Assembly (NCBI RefSeq): GCF_014696925.1
Contig: NZ_JACJQY010000017.1
Coordinates: forward strand, 1 to 64,000
Direction: 5' to 3'
DNA from: Phormidium tenue FACHB-1050
GTDB lineage: Bacteria > Cyanobacteriota > Cyanobacteriia > Pseudanabaenales > Pseudanabaenaceae
DNA length: 64,000 bases
Each line of letters starts with the position of its first letter. Position 1 is the first letter of the stretch. The notes below the pieces were generated by a model, which was not told where the DNA came from, searched no databases, and was given only the letters and a program-made list of their open reading frames with translations. Shown in pieces: positions 51,435-61,092 of this stretch. The position numbers were made by a program, and so were the translations under genes.

Positions 51435-53882
51435 ATGGACTCCCTCATCTTAAATCAGTCTTTAGAGATATATGGACAGTCGATTGTAGCAATTTGTCGA
51501 CTACCCAATGATACTGCTGAAGCAATAGCCCTTCTCCAAAAAGGATGGTCTCATGTGGTGGTGGTGGATCAAAATGATCTGCCACAGGGTTTGTTTAATG
51601 CGCGATGTTTATTAAATTGGCAATCAAAATCAGTAGATGGTTGTACATTTTCTGCGCCATCGATCGCTTTAGAAGATATTGATCTTGAGCCATTACCTAC
51701 GATTTCGATCGCTATGACGATCGCCGATTTTTTGCAAAGAATCTCTCAATATCGGCATTCAGCAGAAACTTGGGCTTTAGTAGATAGCAATGGTAGATTT
51801 GCAGCTCTCTTGGAGGTCTCAAGCTTACTGCGATCGCTCGTACAAGAAGATAAAAATCAAAGCCCTTCCATCACCTCATTGTTATTGCCATTGATCTATC
51901 AGTTGCCTCTGCCTGTGATGGTTAGCGATCGCGATGGAGCGATCGTGGGTATGAATGCCGCATGGCGCAATAGCCTGTATGAAAGCTTACCTAGCAATAC
52001 TGTGGCTGATATATTGCCAGTCGATGAGATTAGTAGCAGTATCTCAAATACATCTACATCATCTCCAACAAAGGGACAGGTTAATGAGCGTTCCCACGTA
52101 CTAGAACCAAAGCTACCTGTAACTCACCAGTTTTGTACTACTGATGGTGCATCGTTTACATGGCAAGTGATTAGTGTGGCTTTGCAGGGCAGTTTGCAAG
52201 GGCTAGATCTGGCGATCGCCTATGACATTACAGCCCAAAAAAATCTGGCTCAAGAGCTATCGGGGCTAAGTCGGGTCAAAGATGAATTTTTGACCTGTAT
52301 TAATCATGAGCTGAAAACGCCATTAACCTCAGTAATTGGGATTGCAAGTTTATTGAGCAACAACACCTTTGGCGAACTCAATGAGCGTCAGAGTCGCTAC
52401 GTGAAGATGATTCATCAAAGTGGTCGGCAATTAGTTTCGATTATTGATAATATTTTTGACCTTGCTAAAGCTGAGTCGGGGCAATTAGAACTATATGCGG
52501 AGACTGTTTCTGTCAAAGAGATTTGTCAAAAAAGCATCCAGCAAGCGAAGAAGTTAGTTCAACAGGATTCCACGATTTTTCGCAACTATAACTTTGAAGA
52601 AGGCTGGGAGTTAGATATTCACCTAGACATCGATCCAACGGTACAGACAATTTATGCCGATGAAACTAGGTTGCAGCAAATGCTAGTAAATCTGCTTTCC
52701 AATGCTTTTAAATTTAGTTTTTCACCATCGGAACTGGTTGATGATTTACCATCTATTGCTCCACAAATAGGGATGACAGTGAAGTGGTGGGAAGGATGGC
52801 TTGCCATTACGGTCTGGGATCAGGGAATTGGAATACCTGAAGAGAAACAAAGTTTAGTATTTCAAAAATTTCAACAGGTGGAAAATGTCCTAACTCGACG
52901 CTTTGAAGGTACGGGATCGAGTTTGCTCTTAACCAGACACTTGGCGCGTTTGCACGGTGGTGATATTACCTTTGTTTCGCAGGTCGATGTGGGCAGTCAG
53001 TTTACGATTTTGTTGCCGCCTGAAACTAGATCCAATCATGATCATGTTCACTTTGAGCAGCTTGATCGACGGATGGATATTAGTCATGGGCGCTTAGTAT
53101 TGGTGGTAGAAACTTCCACGGAGGCTTTAGATTGGTTGAGAAATACTCTGGCGGATTTCAATTATCAAGTAGTAATTGCGCGATCGGGAACTGAGGCTCT
53201 AGAAAAAGCAAGGCGGTTGCAACCTTGTCTAATTTTGTTGAGTCCAGATGTGCCGATGTTGTCGGGTTGGGATGTGTTAGCCTTGCTTAAGGGAGATTCG
53301 GTAACCCAGCATATTCGTGTGGTGATGATGAAACGAGCCGACGAACCTAAGACTAATCTTCATCAAGCTGACGGTATCTTGCTTAAACCGATCAAAGCTG
53401 CCGAATTGAGTGCATTTCTGCCTAACTATGTACCTATTCCCAAATCTCTCAAGTTCTTATACCTAAATCAAAATCTGGAAGAGGGTGTAATTGAATTACT
53501 GCACGACCTTGGTCATAGCTTACTAGAAGCAGAAGACTTGCCCCAAGCGGATGTGTTATCCAAAATTTGGCAGCCAGATCTATTTCTGCTGAATGGTGAT
53601 AATCAAGTTTTGCTAAAGTGTCTAGAAGATATCAGTGAATTAGAGACGCTATCAAGTTTACCAATCTTGATCATTACCAAGTCAGCGATCGCCGAAATTA
53701 ATTGGCTTCAAAATCGATTTGCAAACCTGAGTTTGCATGATTGTCTGAGTTTAGATTTAGATAATTTAGATACAGCTAGAGCTGAAGTTTTATTGGCTTT
53801 GCATCAGTCAATTACTAATGCGATATGTTACGTTGTGCCAAACTCTTTTGCGAATACCGCGACTAGCAACCATGTTTACTAG
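51435..53882 (+). CDS. Hybrid histidine kinase with degenerate receivers, next to kaiA
   Basis: 815 residues, cytosolic. N-terminal ~130 residues look CBS-like (VVVVDQNDLPQGLFNARCLL), then a PAS-like region (~165-275), HisKA with NHELKTPLTSVIG (His ~291) and a HATPase with LVNLLSNAFKF and WDQGIGIPEEK. The first receiver (~553-665) reads LVVETS where the acidic pair should be and LLSPDVP where the phospho-Asp should be, so it cannot be phosphorylated in the normal way. A second receiver-like stretch (~670-790) is also degenerate. Its position beside kaiA hints at clock input or output, by inference only. Confidence 0.88.
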   Translation: MDSLILNQSLEIYGQSIVAICRLPNDTAEAIALLQKGWSHVVVVDQNDLPQGLFNARCLLNWQSKSVDGCTFSAPSIALEDIDLEPLPTISIAMTIADFLQRISQYRHSAETWALVDSNGRFAALLEVSSLLRSLVQEDKNQSPSITSLLLPLIYQLPLPVMVSDRDGAIVGMNAAWRNSLYESLPSNTVADILPVDEISSSISNTSTSSPTKGQVNERSHVLEPKLPVTHQFCTTDGASFTWQVISVALQGSLQGLDLAIAYDITAQKNLAQELSGLSRVKDEFLTCINHELKTPLTSVIGIASLLSNNTFGELNERQSRYVKMIHQSGRQLVSIIDNIFDLAKAESGQLELYAETVSVKEICQKSIQQAKKLVQQDSTIFRNYNFEEGWELDIHLDIDPTVQTIYADETRLQQMLVNLLSNAFKFSFSPSELVDDLPSIAPQIGMTVKWWEGWLAITVWDQGIGIPEEKQSLVFQKFQQVENVLTRRFEGTGSSLLLTRHLARLHGGDITFVSQVDVGSQFTILLPPETRSNHDHVHFEQLDRRMDISHGRLVLVVETSTEALDWLRNTLADFNYQVVIARSGTEALEKARRLQPCLILLSPDVPMLSGWDVLALLKGDSVTQHIRVVMMKRADEPKTNLHQADGILLKPIKAAELSAFLPNYVPIPKSLKFLYLNQNLEEGVIELLHDLGHSLLEAEDLPQADVLSKIWQPDLFLLNGDNQVLLKCLEDISELETLSSLPILIITKSAIAEINWLQNRFANLSLHDCLSLDLDNLDTARAEVLLALHQSITNAICYVVPNSFANTATSNHVY

Positions 53883-53889
53883 CTTCTTA

Positions 53890-54006
53890 TATAGCAAAGC
53901 AAGTTTTGCTTAGGACATGCAACCCAAGAATCGAGTGGCGGCGCGAAGCGCCGCCACTCGATTCTTGGTTTTTGATTTTGTCCTCATACACTTGGCGACA
54001 GCTATA
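53890..54006. repeat. TATAGC-ended element with palindrome 53924-53968
   Basis: TATAGCAAAGCAAGTTTTGC at the left, CGACAGCTATA at the right. The palindrome keeps the same GAATCGAGTGGCGGCGC arm as the copies at 194 and 20403, so these three are true sister copies. Confidence 0.8.
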
Positions 54007-54369
54007 AATAGTAAATTCCCTTTCATCCCCTATTTAAGAATATTACTCCTTTCCCAACAAGAATTGCTGGATGCGGCACTTCGTTCCGCATCCAGCAATT
54101 CTTGGTTTTTAATGTCTAGTTGTACACTGGGAAGGGAGTATATCAATATTTTGAGCCATTTCGCCGAACATATTTGGATAGCGATCAAGCTAGATTTAGG
54201 ATGTATTGTTTAGTTCTTGATAATTTGTTTAATAATTGTTTAAAAGTAGTTGTTTAAATAAAGATGATAGATCTATCGCTAACTTTTTTAGAGAACACCA
54301 AAATTAGTAAGTGAAAAGCCCCATATCTTGCTAAAGATCCTAAGCTTAAGGTAGAAGGAGTATCGACCA
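54007..54369. other. Leader region before the cyclase gene
   Basis: 363 bp without a gene. A palindrome occupies about 54048-54106 (CCAACAAGAATTGCTGGATG facing CATCCAGCAATTCTTGG). The rest is AT-rich and should hold the cyclase promoter; AAGGAG stands 8-10 bp before its ATG. Confidence 0.6.
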
Positions 54370-57300
54370 ATGAATCGAGAGGCTAAGTCCTTAAATATTG
54401 CAGGTAGTAGGACTGAAGTCATGCAAGTTGGAGTGATGCAATTTCCGAGCGTTGGTTTGGTCAATAGTGAGGTGCTGGTTAAAGATGCAACCTTAATGGC
54501 GATCGCGGAAATTAATCAATCAGGAGGCATCTTAGGAAAAAATATTGATCCCATTGTGATTGATATTGTGGCGAATGATCACAGTATTGCTTCGCAAGCA
54601 GGATCTTTATTGAATGAACTGGATATTAAAAATTTATTTGGGTGTGGTTTATCGTCGGTGCGGAAACAGGTAATTCCTATCCTTGAAAAGCATCAAGCCC
54701 AACTTTGGTATCCCTATTATTACGAGGGACTAGAATGCTCAGACAATATCTTTTATACAGGTGCTTGTCCCAACCAAGTCATCCAGCCAGCGATTAATTG
54801 GTTGCTGCAACACAAAGGCGATCGCATTTACTTAGTTGGCACAGATGGTATTTACTCACGCACAGTTAATAAGATTATTCGCGCTCAAATTAAGCAACAA
54901 AATGGCTTATTACTGTGTGAAGACTATATTCCCCGTGATATATCTAACTATCACGAAAATATTGCCAAAATTAAGCATATTGCGCCTACAGCGGTAATTA
55001 GCACCCTATCTCCACAAAACTCCGTTGCTTTTTTACAACAGTATGCCGAAGCGGGAATTCAGGCTAAAGAAATCCCCGTTCTATCATTGCGCTTAACTGA
55101 TCTAGAACTGAGGTATCTCTGGGAAAGTCTAGATAATCCTGCGGCGATCGCTGGACATCTGGCTAGCTCTAACTATTTCCAAAGCCTAGATACGGCTCAC
55201 AATCAAGATTTTTTACGTAAATACTCAATTTGGTGTGGTGGTGAGCGATCGCCAACACCACCTGTTAATGTCGTGATGCAAGCGGCGTACACGCAGGTTT
55301 TTTTATGGAAACAAGCCGTTGAAGCAGCTCAGACCTTTGAAGTGCTTCCCATGCGTCGGGCAGCCTATGATCAAAGCTTTGTTTCGCCAGCAGGTCGTAT
55401 TCTCCGCGATCGCAACCATCATATTTGGACAGCTTGTCGAGTTGCAGAAATTAATTCCGCAGGTAAGTTTGAAATCCTATATACAGTCGATCCGATTAAA
55501 CCGATGCCTTGGTTGGGGGTAGAGGAACTAAATCCAGACACATCAACCGTAGTTATTGAAATACTTGCGGATATTACTCAAGGTATTCAGCAAAGTTGGC
55601 AACTAGAAAAAGATGCTCAGGACTTAGAATTCACGATCGCGGAGCTATTAGGAAGAGGACAAGGTAAAGGACGCAATCAACTTGCTCCTGAAATCACCCG
55701 TGCTGTGATGTCGAAGATGTTTAAAGCAAACCAGAGGTTGCTCAAGACACAGGCGGATTTGTTAAATGTAGAGGGAGCGTTACGGGATGCTAATGAATTA
55801 TTAGAGCAGCGTATTGAACAACGTACGCTGCAATTACAGAAAACAATTAAACGTTTACAAAACGAAGCAGCGGATCGTCAGCAAGCAGAAATACTATTAC
55901 GGGAAAGTCAACAGAGATTTTCGGCGATCGCTGATAACGTACCTGGAGTTGTTTATCGGGCTGTGTTACATCCTGACGGTGCTGTCTCTATGCCTTACAT
56001 TAGTCCCCGCACTCTGGAAATCTTTGGCATATCTGTCGAAGAGTTTACGGAGCATTTGGAATGGGTTTTTGATATGGCACATCCTGAAGACCGTGCGGAA
56101 CTCAATGAGATGGTACGCCGATCTGCCGAAGAACTGATGACCTTTGAGCATGAATATCGGGTTTCTAGTCTGTTTGAGAAAGTTAAGTGGGTACGCATTA
56201 TCTCTCAGCCCCATCGCAATGACCAAGGCGATACGGTTTGGGATGGGGTAATTATTGATATTAGTCATCAAAAGCAAATTGAAGAATCTTTACGTCAAGC
56301 GGAAGAGAAGTATCGCAGCATTTTTGAACATGCGATCGAAGGTATTTTTCAAGCCCAACCCGATGGATGTTATATCAATGCTAATCCTGCCCTTGCGAAT
56401 ATTTATGGCTATGAAACTCCTACGGAACTACTTACGGCGGTTGCGTTAGAGCCATATCGTCTATTTACAGAACCGAAACGTTATCAAGAACTCTTGCATC
56501 AACTAGCTACCGAAGGCTCAGTGGCTAGTTTTGAAGCTTTGGTCTATAAGAGCGATCGCAGGATCATTTGGATTTTGATTAATGCCAGAGCTAATTATGA
56601 TCATGAAGGTAACTTTATTTCCTATGAGGGACTGGTTCAAGATATTACGGAACGGAAACTTGCCGAACAAGCCCTCAAAGCGGAGCAAGAAAAGTCAGAA
56701 AATTTGTTGCTGAATATCTTGCCCAAAGAGATCGTCAAACAACTGAAGATTAACAATAATGTAATCGCCTCAAGGTCAGATAATGTCTCCATTTTGTTTG
56801 CGGATATTGTGGACTTTACGACCCTCTCGACCCAAGTTTCACCCAATGACTTAGTGACCATGCTCAATGGCATTTTCTCTTCTTTTGATCTACTAGCCGA
56901 TCAGTTGGGATTAGAAAAAATCAAGACCATTGGGGATGCCTATATGGTAGTTGGTGGATTGCCCACAGCCCGTCCTGACCATGCTGAAGCGATCGCCGAG
57001 ATGGCTCTAGCTATGCAAAAATCTATCTCTAATTTTAAACGTGACGACGGTACTGCTTTTCGGTTACGAATCGGAATTAATACTGGAGCAGTTGTGGCTG
57101 GTGTAATCGGCATCCGCAAATTTATTTATGATCTTTGGGGTGATGCGGTAAATGTCGCTAGTCGGATGGAATCCCACGGTTTAGCGGGAGGTATTCAGGT
57201 GACACAAGCAACCTATGAGTTACTCAAAGATAAATATTCTTTCTGGCATCGTGGCAAAATATTTATCAAAGGGCGAGGTGAAATGGATACCTATATGTTG

Positions 57301-57384
57301 CTTGATCGTGAGCCTCATTTGCCTGCATCGGAGGTATCGAAAGCATATCAAGAGGAGATGCAAAGCCTCTCCTCTTCGGCATAA
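54370..57384 (+). CDS. Adenylate cyclase with soluble ligand-binding and PAS domains
   Basis: 1004 residues, no signal peptide or membrane segment. Residues ~18-400 resemble the AmiC/UrtA-type amide/urea-binding fold (VGVMQFPSVGLVNSEVLVKD, WYPYYYEGLECSDNIFYTGA). A coiled coil (~455-510), two PAS/PAC domains (~515-640 and 645-770) and a class III cyclase domain (~810-980) follow. The cyclase has metal-binding SILFADIVDF, substrate Lys in LEKIKTIGDAYM, Asp in YDLWGDAVNVASRME and its transition-state Arg. The Lys/Asp pair predicts cAMP rather than cGMP. It may sense a nitrogen compound in the cytosol (inference). ATG with AAGGAG. Confidence 0.9.
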   Translation: MNREAKSLNIAGSRTEVMQVGVMQFPSVGLVNSEVLVKDATLMAIAEINQSGGILGKNIDPIVIDIVANDHSIASQAGSLLNELDIKNLFGCGLSSVRKQVIPILEKHQAQLWYPYYYEGLECSDNIFYTGACPNQVIQPAINWLLQHKGDRIYLVGTDGIYSRTVNKIIRAQIKQQNGLLLCEDYIPRDISNYHENIAKIKHIAPTAVISTLSPQNSVAFLQQYAEAGIQAKEIPVLSLRLTDLELRYLWESLDNPAAIAGHLASSNYFQSLDTAHNQDFLRKYSIWCGGERSPTPPVNVVMQAAYTQVFLWKQAVEAAQTFEVLPMRRAAYDQSFVSPAGRILRDRNHHIWTACRVAEINSAGKFEILYTVDPIKPMPWLGVEELNPDTSTVVIEILADITQGIQQSWQLEKDAQDLEFTIAELLGRGQGKGRNQLAPEITRAVMSKMFKANQRLLKTQADLLNVEGALRDANELLEQRIEQRTLQLQKTIKRLQNEAADRQQAEILLRESQQRFSAIADNVPGVVYRAVLHPDGAVSMPYISPRTLEIFGISVEEFTEHLEWVFDMAHPEDRAELNEMVRRSAEELMTFEHEYRVSSLFEKVKWVRIISQPHRNDQGDTVWDGVIIDISHQKQIEESLRQAEEKYRSIFEHAIEGIFQAQPDGCYINANPALANIYGYETPTELLTAVALEPYRLFTEPKRYQELLHQLATEGSVASFEALVYKSDRRIIWILINARANYDHEGNFISYEGLVQDITERKLAEQALKAEQEKSENLLLNILPKEIVKQLKINNNVIASRSDNVSILFADIVDFTTLSTQVSPNDLVTMLNGIFSSFDLLADQLGLEKIKTIGDAYMVVGGLPTARPDHAEAIAEMALAMQKSISNFKRDDGTAFRLRIGINTGAVVAGVIGIRKFIYDLWGDAVNVASRMESHGLAGGIQVTQATYELLKDKYSFWHRGKIFIKGRGEMDTYMLLDREPHLPASEVSKAYQEEMQSLSSSA

Positions 57385-57411
57385 AAGATTATCTGTGCTA
57401 AGGGACAGTAA

Positions 57412-57474
57412 AATAAGGAACCAGATTTTTAATGGCGCAGCTTCGCTGGGCCACTAAAAATCTGGTTCCTTATT
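57412..57474. repeat. Palindrome with GGAACCAGATTTTT arms
   Basis: Outer AATAAGGAACCAGATTTTT paired to its complement; inner part imperfect (AATGGCGCAG facing CTGGGCCACT). Sister of 30890-30944, with which it shares the CAGTAAAATAA flank. Confidence 0.75.
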
Positions 57475-57493
57475 CAATCGCAAAACCCCAATC

Positions 57494-58330
57494 ATGACAA
57501 CGGTTGCTTACCTTGGTCCCGCAGGTACATATTCAGAAATGGCAGCTTTGCAATATTTACAGCTGAGCCATCCAGACTTAGAGCATGATCCTTCGCGGAT
57601 GTGTCCTTATCCTACAATTCCCCAAGCGATTAATGCTGCCGAGCAGGGGCATGTGGATGTAGCCGTTGTCCCTGTCGAGAATTCAATTCAAGGTGGGGTA
57701 ACAATGACCCTCGATAGCCTCTGGCAATCGGAGTCATTACAAATCCAACAGGCGATCGTTATGCCGATCGCCCATGCTTTGATTACCCGCGCCCAAAATC
57801 TTGACGATATTAAAGTTGTCTATTCCCATCCTCAAGGTTTAGCTCAATGTCAGCAATGGCTGGATCATCATTTACCCACTGTGCAACAAATAGCCAGTGA
57901 CTCTACAACCTATGGTTTGCATATTGTGGCTAAAGATGTGACCGTGGCAGCGATCGCCTCACAACGAGCCGCCGAAATTTACTATTTACCAATTCTGCAA
58001 TATCCAATTAATGATCAACCTGATAACTGCACCCGTTTTTTAGTTTTAGGACGCACTTCACCCACCACTAGAGGCACACATTCTTCCCTAGCCTTTAGCC
58101 TGAAACGGAATATGCCTGGAGCTTTAGTCAAACCTTTATTAGTATTAGCCGATCGCCAAATTAACATGAGTCGGATTGAGTCACGCCCGACCAAGCGATC
58201 GCTGGGTGAATATATTTTCTTCATCGACATTGAAGCCCCCATCGATGATCCTAACTTCAGTGAAGCTCTACAAGAACTACAAGCCGTCACTGAAAATCTT
58301 AAAATTCTTGGTAGTTATGCGATTACCTAA
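57494..58330 (+). CDS. pheA: Prephenate dehydratase
   Basis: 278 residues, monofunctional (no chorismate mutase domain). Converts prephenate to phenylpyruvate for phenylalanine. Marks: VAYLGPAGTYSEMAALQYL, VVPVENSIQGGVTMTLDSL, VYSHPQGLAQCQQWL, DNCTRFLVLGR (catalytic Thr), and a C-terminal ACT domain with ESRPTKRSLGEYIFFIDIEA, the Phe-feedback motif. Confidence 0.96.
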   Translation: MTTVAYLGPAGTYSEMAALQYLQLSHPDLEHDPSRMCPYPTIPQAINAAEQGHVDVAVVPVENSIQGGVTMTLDSLWQSESLQIQQAIVMPIAHALITRAQNLDDIKVVYSHPQGLAQCQQWLDHHLPTVQQIASDSTTYGLHIVAKDVTVAAIASQRAAEIYYLPILQYPINDQPDNCTRFLVLGRTSPTTRGTHSSLAFSLKRNMPGALVKPLLVLADRQINMSRIESRPTKRSLGEYIFFIDIEAPIDDPNFSEALQELQAVTENLKILGSYAIT

Positions 58331-58343
58331 AGAAAACGCTTTG

Positions 58344-58400
58344 CAATCTAAAATATAAAAAATGAGGCGCTTTGCGCCTCATTTTTTATATTTTAGATTG
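58344..58400. terminator. Bidirectional terminator after pheA
   Basis: 57-bp palindrome with GAGGCGC stem, TTT loop and A6/T6 flanks, between pheA and the convergent 58386 gene; it overlaps the latter's last codons. Confidence 0.85.
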
Positions 58401-59147
58401 GGCTAGACGCTTGTTTCGCATCAGCACATTTTTACCTTCATTAGTTTGCTCGATCACTAATAACGGTGTTGGTTTCGCCGTTTGATCCCAACTAATCACC
58501 GCTAGCCGTCCCTGAATCGTAGGTTGCCAATTCCGATTTACATCTGAGGCAACCACAAAACTTTCTAGCCCAGTCGCCAAATCTTTGAGAATGCTCTGCG
58601 AACCATGGGTGGGGATTTTCGCTAGCTTGACATGGATACGAAATAGGGTGCGAATTTGTGAGTCATCATGATGTTCAGGCTGATAAGACACATCAAAAAT
58701 CACATCGACCTTGCGAACCGTGCCACTGTCTTCTTCAGTTGGCATTAGTGCAGGTGCAACTTTTTGGCGGAGGTTGACCTTCATTTGCGCCAAGATAATT
58801 TCACAAAAATGAGGTTCTTCCATTCTCATGCTGAGATAATCTAGATTGAACTCACGGGAATGAATCAAATCAGGATTGCGTTCATGCTCATCAATTGTAT
58901 GCAGAGCTAGTTTTAGCTTTTTGGCGAGTTCATGGGTTTTCAGTCTCTCGATCTTTAGTTGTTGACGATTTTTTTGCAATTGCCAATAATGGTAGGCTGT
59001 TGCGCCGATCGCTCCCCACAGTAAGACTAGAAGTAGGCTCACGCCGACAGTATTTTGCAGCGGTAGTGTGGACTGCTCAAGGGCCCCCAGAAAGCCACCT
59101 TCTTGATCGCTTTTTACAGTCATTAAAACGTTTGATCTGTACAACAT
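58386..59147 (-). CDS. Membrane-anchored unknown protein
   Basis: 253 residues (or 245 from Met9). One membrane segment (~35-55, VGVSLLLVLLWGAIGATAYH) is followed by a coiled coil (~55-85) and a cytosolic or lumenal globular domain with a conserved-looking LDYLSMRMEEPHFCEIILAQ. No family named. It ends inside the pheA terminator palindrome. Confidence 0.75.
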   Translation of the reverse strand: MLYRSNVLMTVKSDQEGGFLGALEQSTLPLQNTVGVSLLLVLLWGAIGATAYHYWQLQKNRQQLKIERLKTHELAKKLKLALHTIDEHERNPDLIHSREFNLDYLSMRMEEPHFCEIILAQMKVNLRQKVAPALMPTEEDSGTVRKVDVIFDVSYQPEHHDDSQIRTLFRIHVKLAKIPTHGSQSILKDLATGLESFVVASDVNRNWQPTIQGRLAVISWDQTAKPTPLLVIEQTNEGKNVLMRNKRLAQSKI

Positions 59148-59255
59148 AGCAAAGCCCCAATCATTTAAATAGAAATATCAGAAAGCCGACTTGCCTTAAT
59201 ACCCTATTCTTACTATGCCCACAATTTGCCCTGAAATTAATTTATAGTGCTTCGC

Positions 59256-59300
59256 CGTAGATTAAAGATGGGGCGGCGAAGCCGCCCCATCTTTAATCTA
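59256..59300. repeat. Palindrome at the end of the IMS-domain kinase gene
   Basis: GTAGATTAAAGATGGGGCGGC facing its complement, GAA loop, covering the last codons and stop of the kinase (59293-61092). Probably the terminator. Confidence 0.8.
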
Positions 59301-61092
59301 CTTTTGTCAGATTGGCGATTTTCCATTTGCCATTTTCAAAACTCAGGGTGCAAACATATCGCCCCCTTGATGGCTGCGACTGAGTGCGATCGATTTTGCC
59401 GTTGACATATAGGGTGGGACTTTCAAAAATCTCTACGGTCACATTGGCTTGATTATCCTGAATACCAAATGCACCAACCCGACTCACCGTAAATTCACCA
59501 TAGCGATAAAAAGCATTATTCTGCTCTAACCAGTCGATCGCTCCCTTCCGTTTCTCATAGGCTTCCCCTGTAGTTATTTCAGCCAGCAACTTACGGTCAA
59601 AGGGTGGGGCAAACATTTGATTTTTGCTAGCTACCAAATTATTTACGATGTCTACAGCATCAGTCTCAGACAAAGGTGTAATTGGGATTTTGGGAGAAGT
59701 AGTTGGGGTCGGACTAGGGACTGCCGTGGGTGCAGAAGTTGGGGTGGGAATAACGGTAGGTTCGATAGAAGCGGATGGACTAGGACTAGCTACGGGAGTT
59801 TTGCTAGGACTTTGGGTAACGGCAGCTTTATTAGGAGTGGAGTTATTGGCGGTATTTGTGGTGGGATTGGATGAACGTGTTGCCATCAAAGCGCCGATCG
59901 CGATCGCGATGGCAAAGGCTCCGCCCCATAAAGCAATCCATAAACCTTTATTACTACCATTACCACCATTATGATCAGCTTGAATTGGGGCGTAAACCTG
60001 TACAGTCTGCTGAGACAATGGTTCATGAGATGGAGCGTGATTTATGGGTGTAGGTGTTTGATTAGCTGGTGGTAATGGTTGGATTGGTGGTTGTTGAATC
60101 AGTGGCGGCGCGATCGCTGGCGTATATACTTCTGTCGGTGGGACTGTGGGAGTTACTTGGGGTAAGACTTCCGTATGCAAATCATGATTGTTGTTTTGAT
60201 TGTTATTTAGACCCACAATCGTGGACTGAAGACCATTAGCGGAGTTACTTACTGGTTGCGTTGGCAAGTGGTGATCGTCTAGGTTTGCCAAAACCTTACG
60301 AATTTCTAAAGCTGATTCATAGCGATCTTTGTAGTGATAGCGCGTCATCTTGGTTAATACATCCACTAATCCCGACTTATTGGGTACAAGATGCTGCCAG
60401 ATTAACTCTCCTGTTTGATAATCTTCTTGCAATTCACGGGGTGGTAAACCTGTCAGGGCTTGAATGCCGATCATTCCAAGTGCATACAAATCACTGTTAG
60501 GGCGGGGTTTACCTTGAGCTTGCTCACTAGGCATATATCCCAAAGTCCCGATCGCTACGGTGGCGATCGTGGCTCCCTCTTGATTTAGCTGATTTTGAAC
60601 CTGTTTGATCGCCCCAAAATCGATCAATACTAATTTGCTATCGGATTTACGGCGAATAATGTTGTCTGGCTTAATATCACGATGAATTACCCCATGACTA
60701 TGGGTATATTCCAGAATGCTTAATAAATCATCAAGAATCTGCATAACTAAGGTTTCACTGAGCCGATAGCCGCGTACCAACTCTAGTTCTAGCGATCGTC
60801 CCTCGATAAACTCTTCTACCAAATAAAATTCCCCAGCCTGCTCAAAATAAGCCAGCAAACGAGGTATGCGATCGTGACTACCTAATTGAGCAAGGGTTTG
60901 CGCTTCACTGGTGAATAAACGACTCGCCACCTTTAAATATTCGCGATCGCTACTAGCAGGTTTGAGATGTTTGACCACACAAAGCGGCTCATTCGGGATG
61001 CGCGTATCATGGGCTAAATAAGTATGACCAAATCCACCCTCACCCAACTTGCTAGCAATGCGGTAGCGTCCATCAAGTAATTGACCAATCAT
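59293..61092 (-). CDS. Ser/Thr protein kinase with ARC6-type IMS domain
   Basis: 599 residues. Kinase domain (~10-270) with GEGGFGHTYLAHD, VVKHLKP, HRDIKPDNII and IDFGAIKQV; then a Q/P/N-rich linker and one membrane segment (~390-408). A Pro/Thr/Ser-rich spacer follows, with a C-terminal IMS-like domain (~480-599: ETDAVDIVNNLVASKNQMFA, GKWKIANLTKV) as in ARC6/Ftn2 and some cyanobacterial kinases. The IMS domain would be outside the cytosol, a sensor candidate. Last codons lie in palindrome 59256-59300. Confidence 0.92.
   Translation of the reverse strand: MIGQLLDGRYRIASKLGEGGFGHTYLAHDTRIPNEPLCVVKHLKPASSDREYLKVASRLFTSEAQTLAQLGSHDRIPRLLAYFEQAGEFYLVEEFIEGRSLELELVRGYRLSETLVMQILDDLLSILEYTHSHGVIHRDIKPDNIIRRKSDSKLVLIDFGAIKQVQNQLNQEGATIATVAIGTLGYMPSEQAQGKPRPNSDLYALGMIGIQALTGLPPRELQEDYQTGELIWQHLVPNKSGLVDVLTKMTRYHYKDRYESALEIRKVLANLDDHHLPTQPVSNSANGLQSTIVGLNNNQNNNHDLHTEVLPQVTPTVPPTEVYTPAIAPPLIQQPPIQPLPPANQTPTPINHAPSHEPLSQQTVQVYAPIQADHNGGNGSNKGLWIALWGGAFAIAIAIGALMATRSSNPTTNTANNSTPNKAAVTQSPSKTPVASPSPSASIEPTVIPTPTSAPTAVPSPTPTTSPKIPITPLSETDAVDIVNNLVASKNQMFAPPFDRKLLAEITTGEAYEKRKGAIDWLEQNNAFYRYGEFTVSRVGAFGIQDNQANVTVEIFESPTLYVNGKIDRTQSQPSRGRYVCTLSFENGKWKIANLTKVD

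Noticed and set aside
59617-60053. Plus-strand ORFs in the IMS-domain kinase gene
   Set aside because: Antisense to the Pro/Thr-rich linker; the Gly-rich product is an artefact of the repeated codons.
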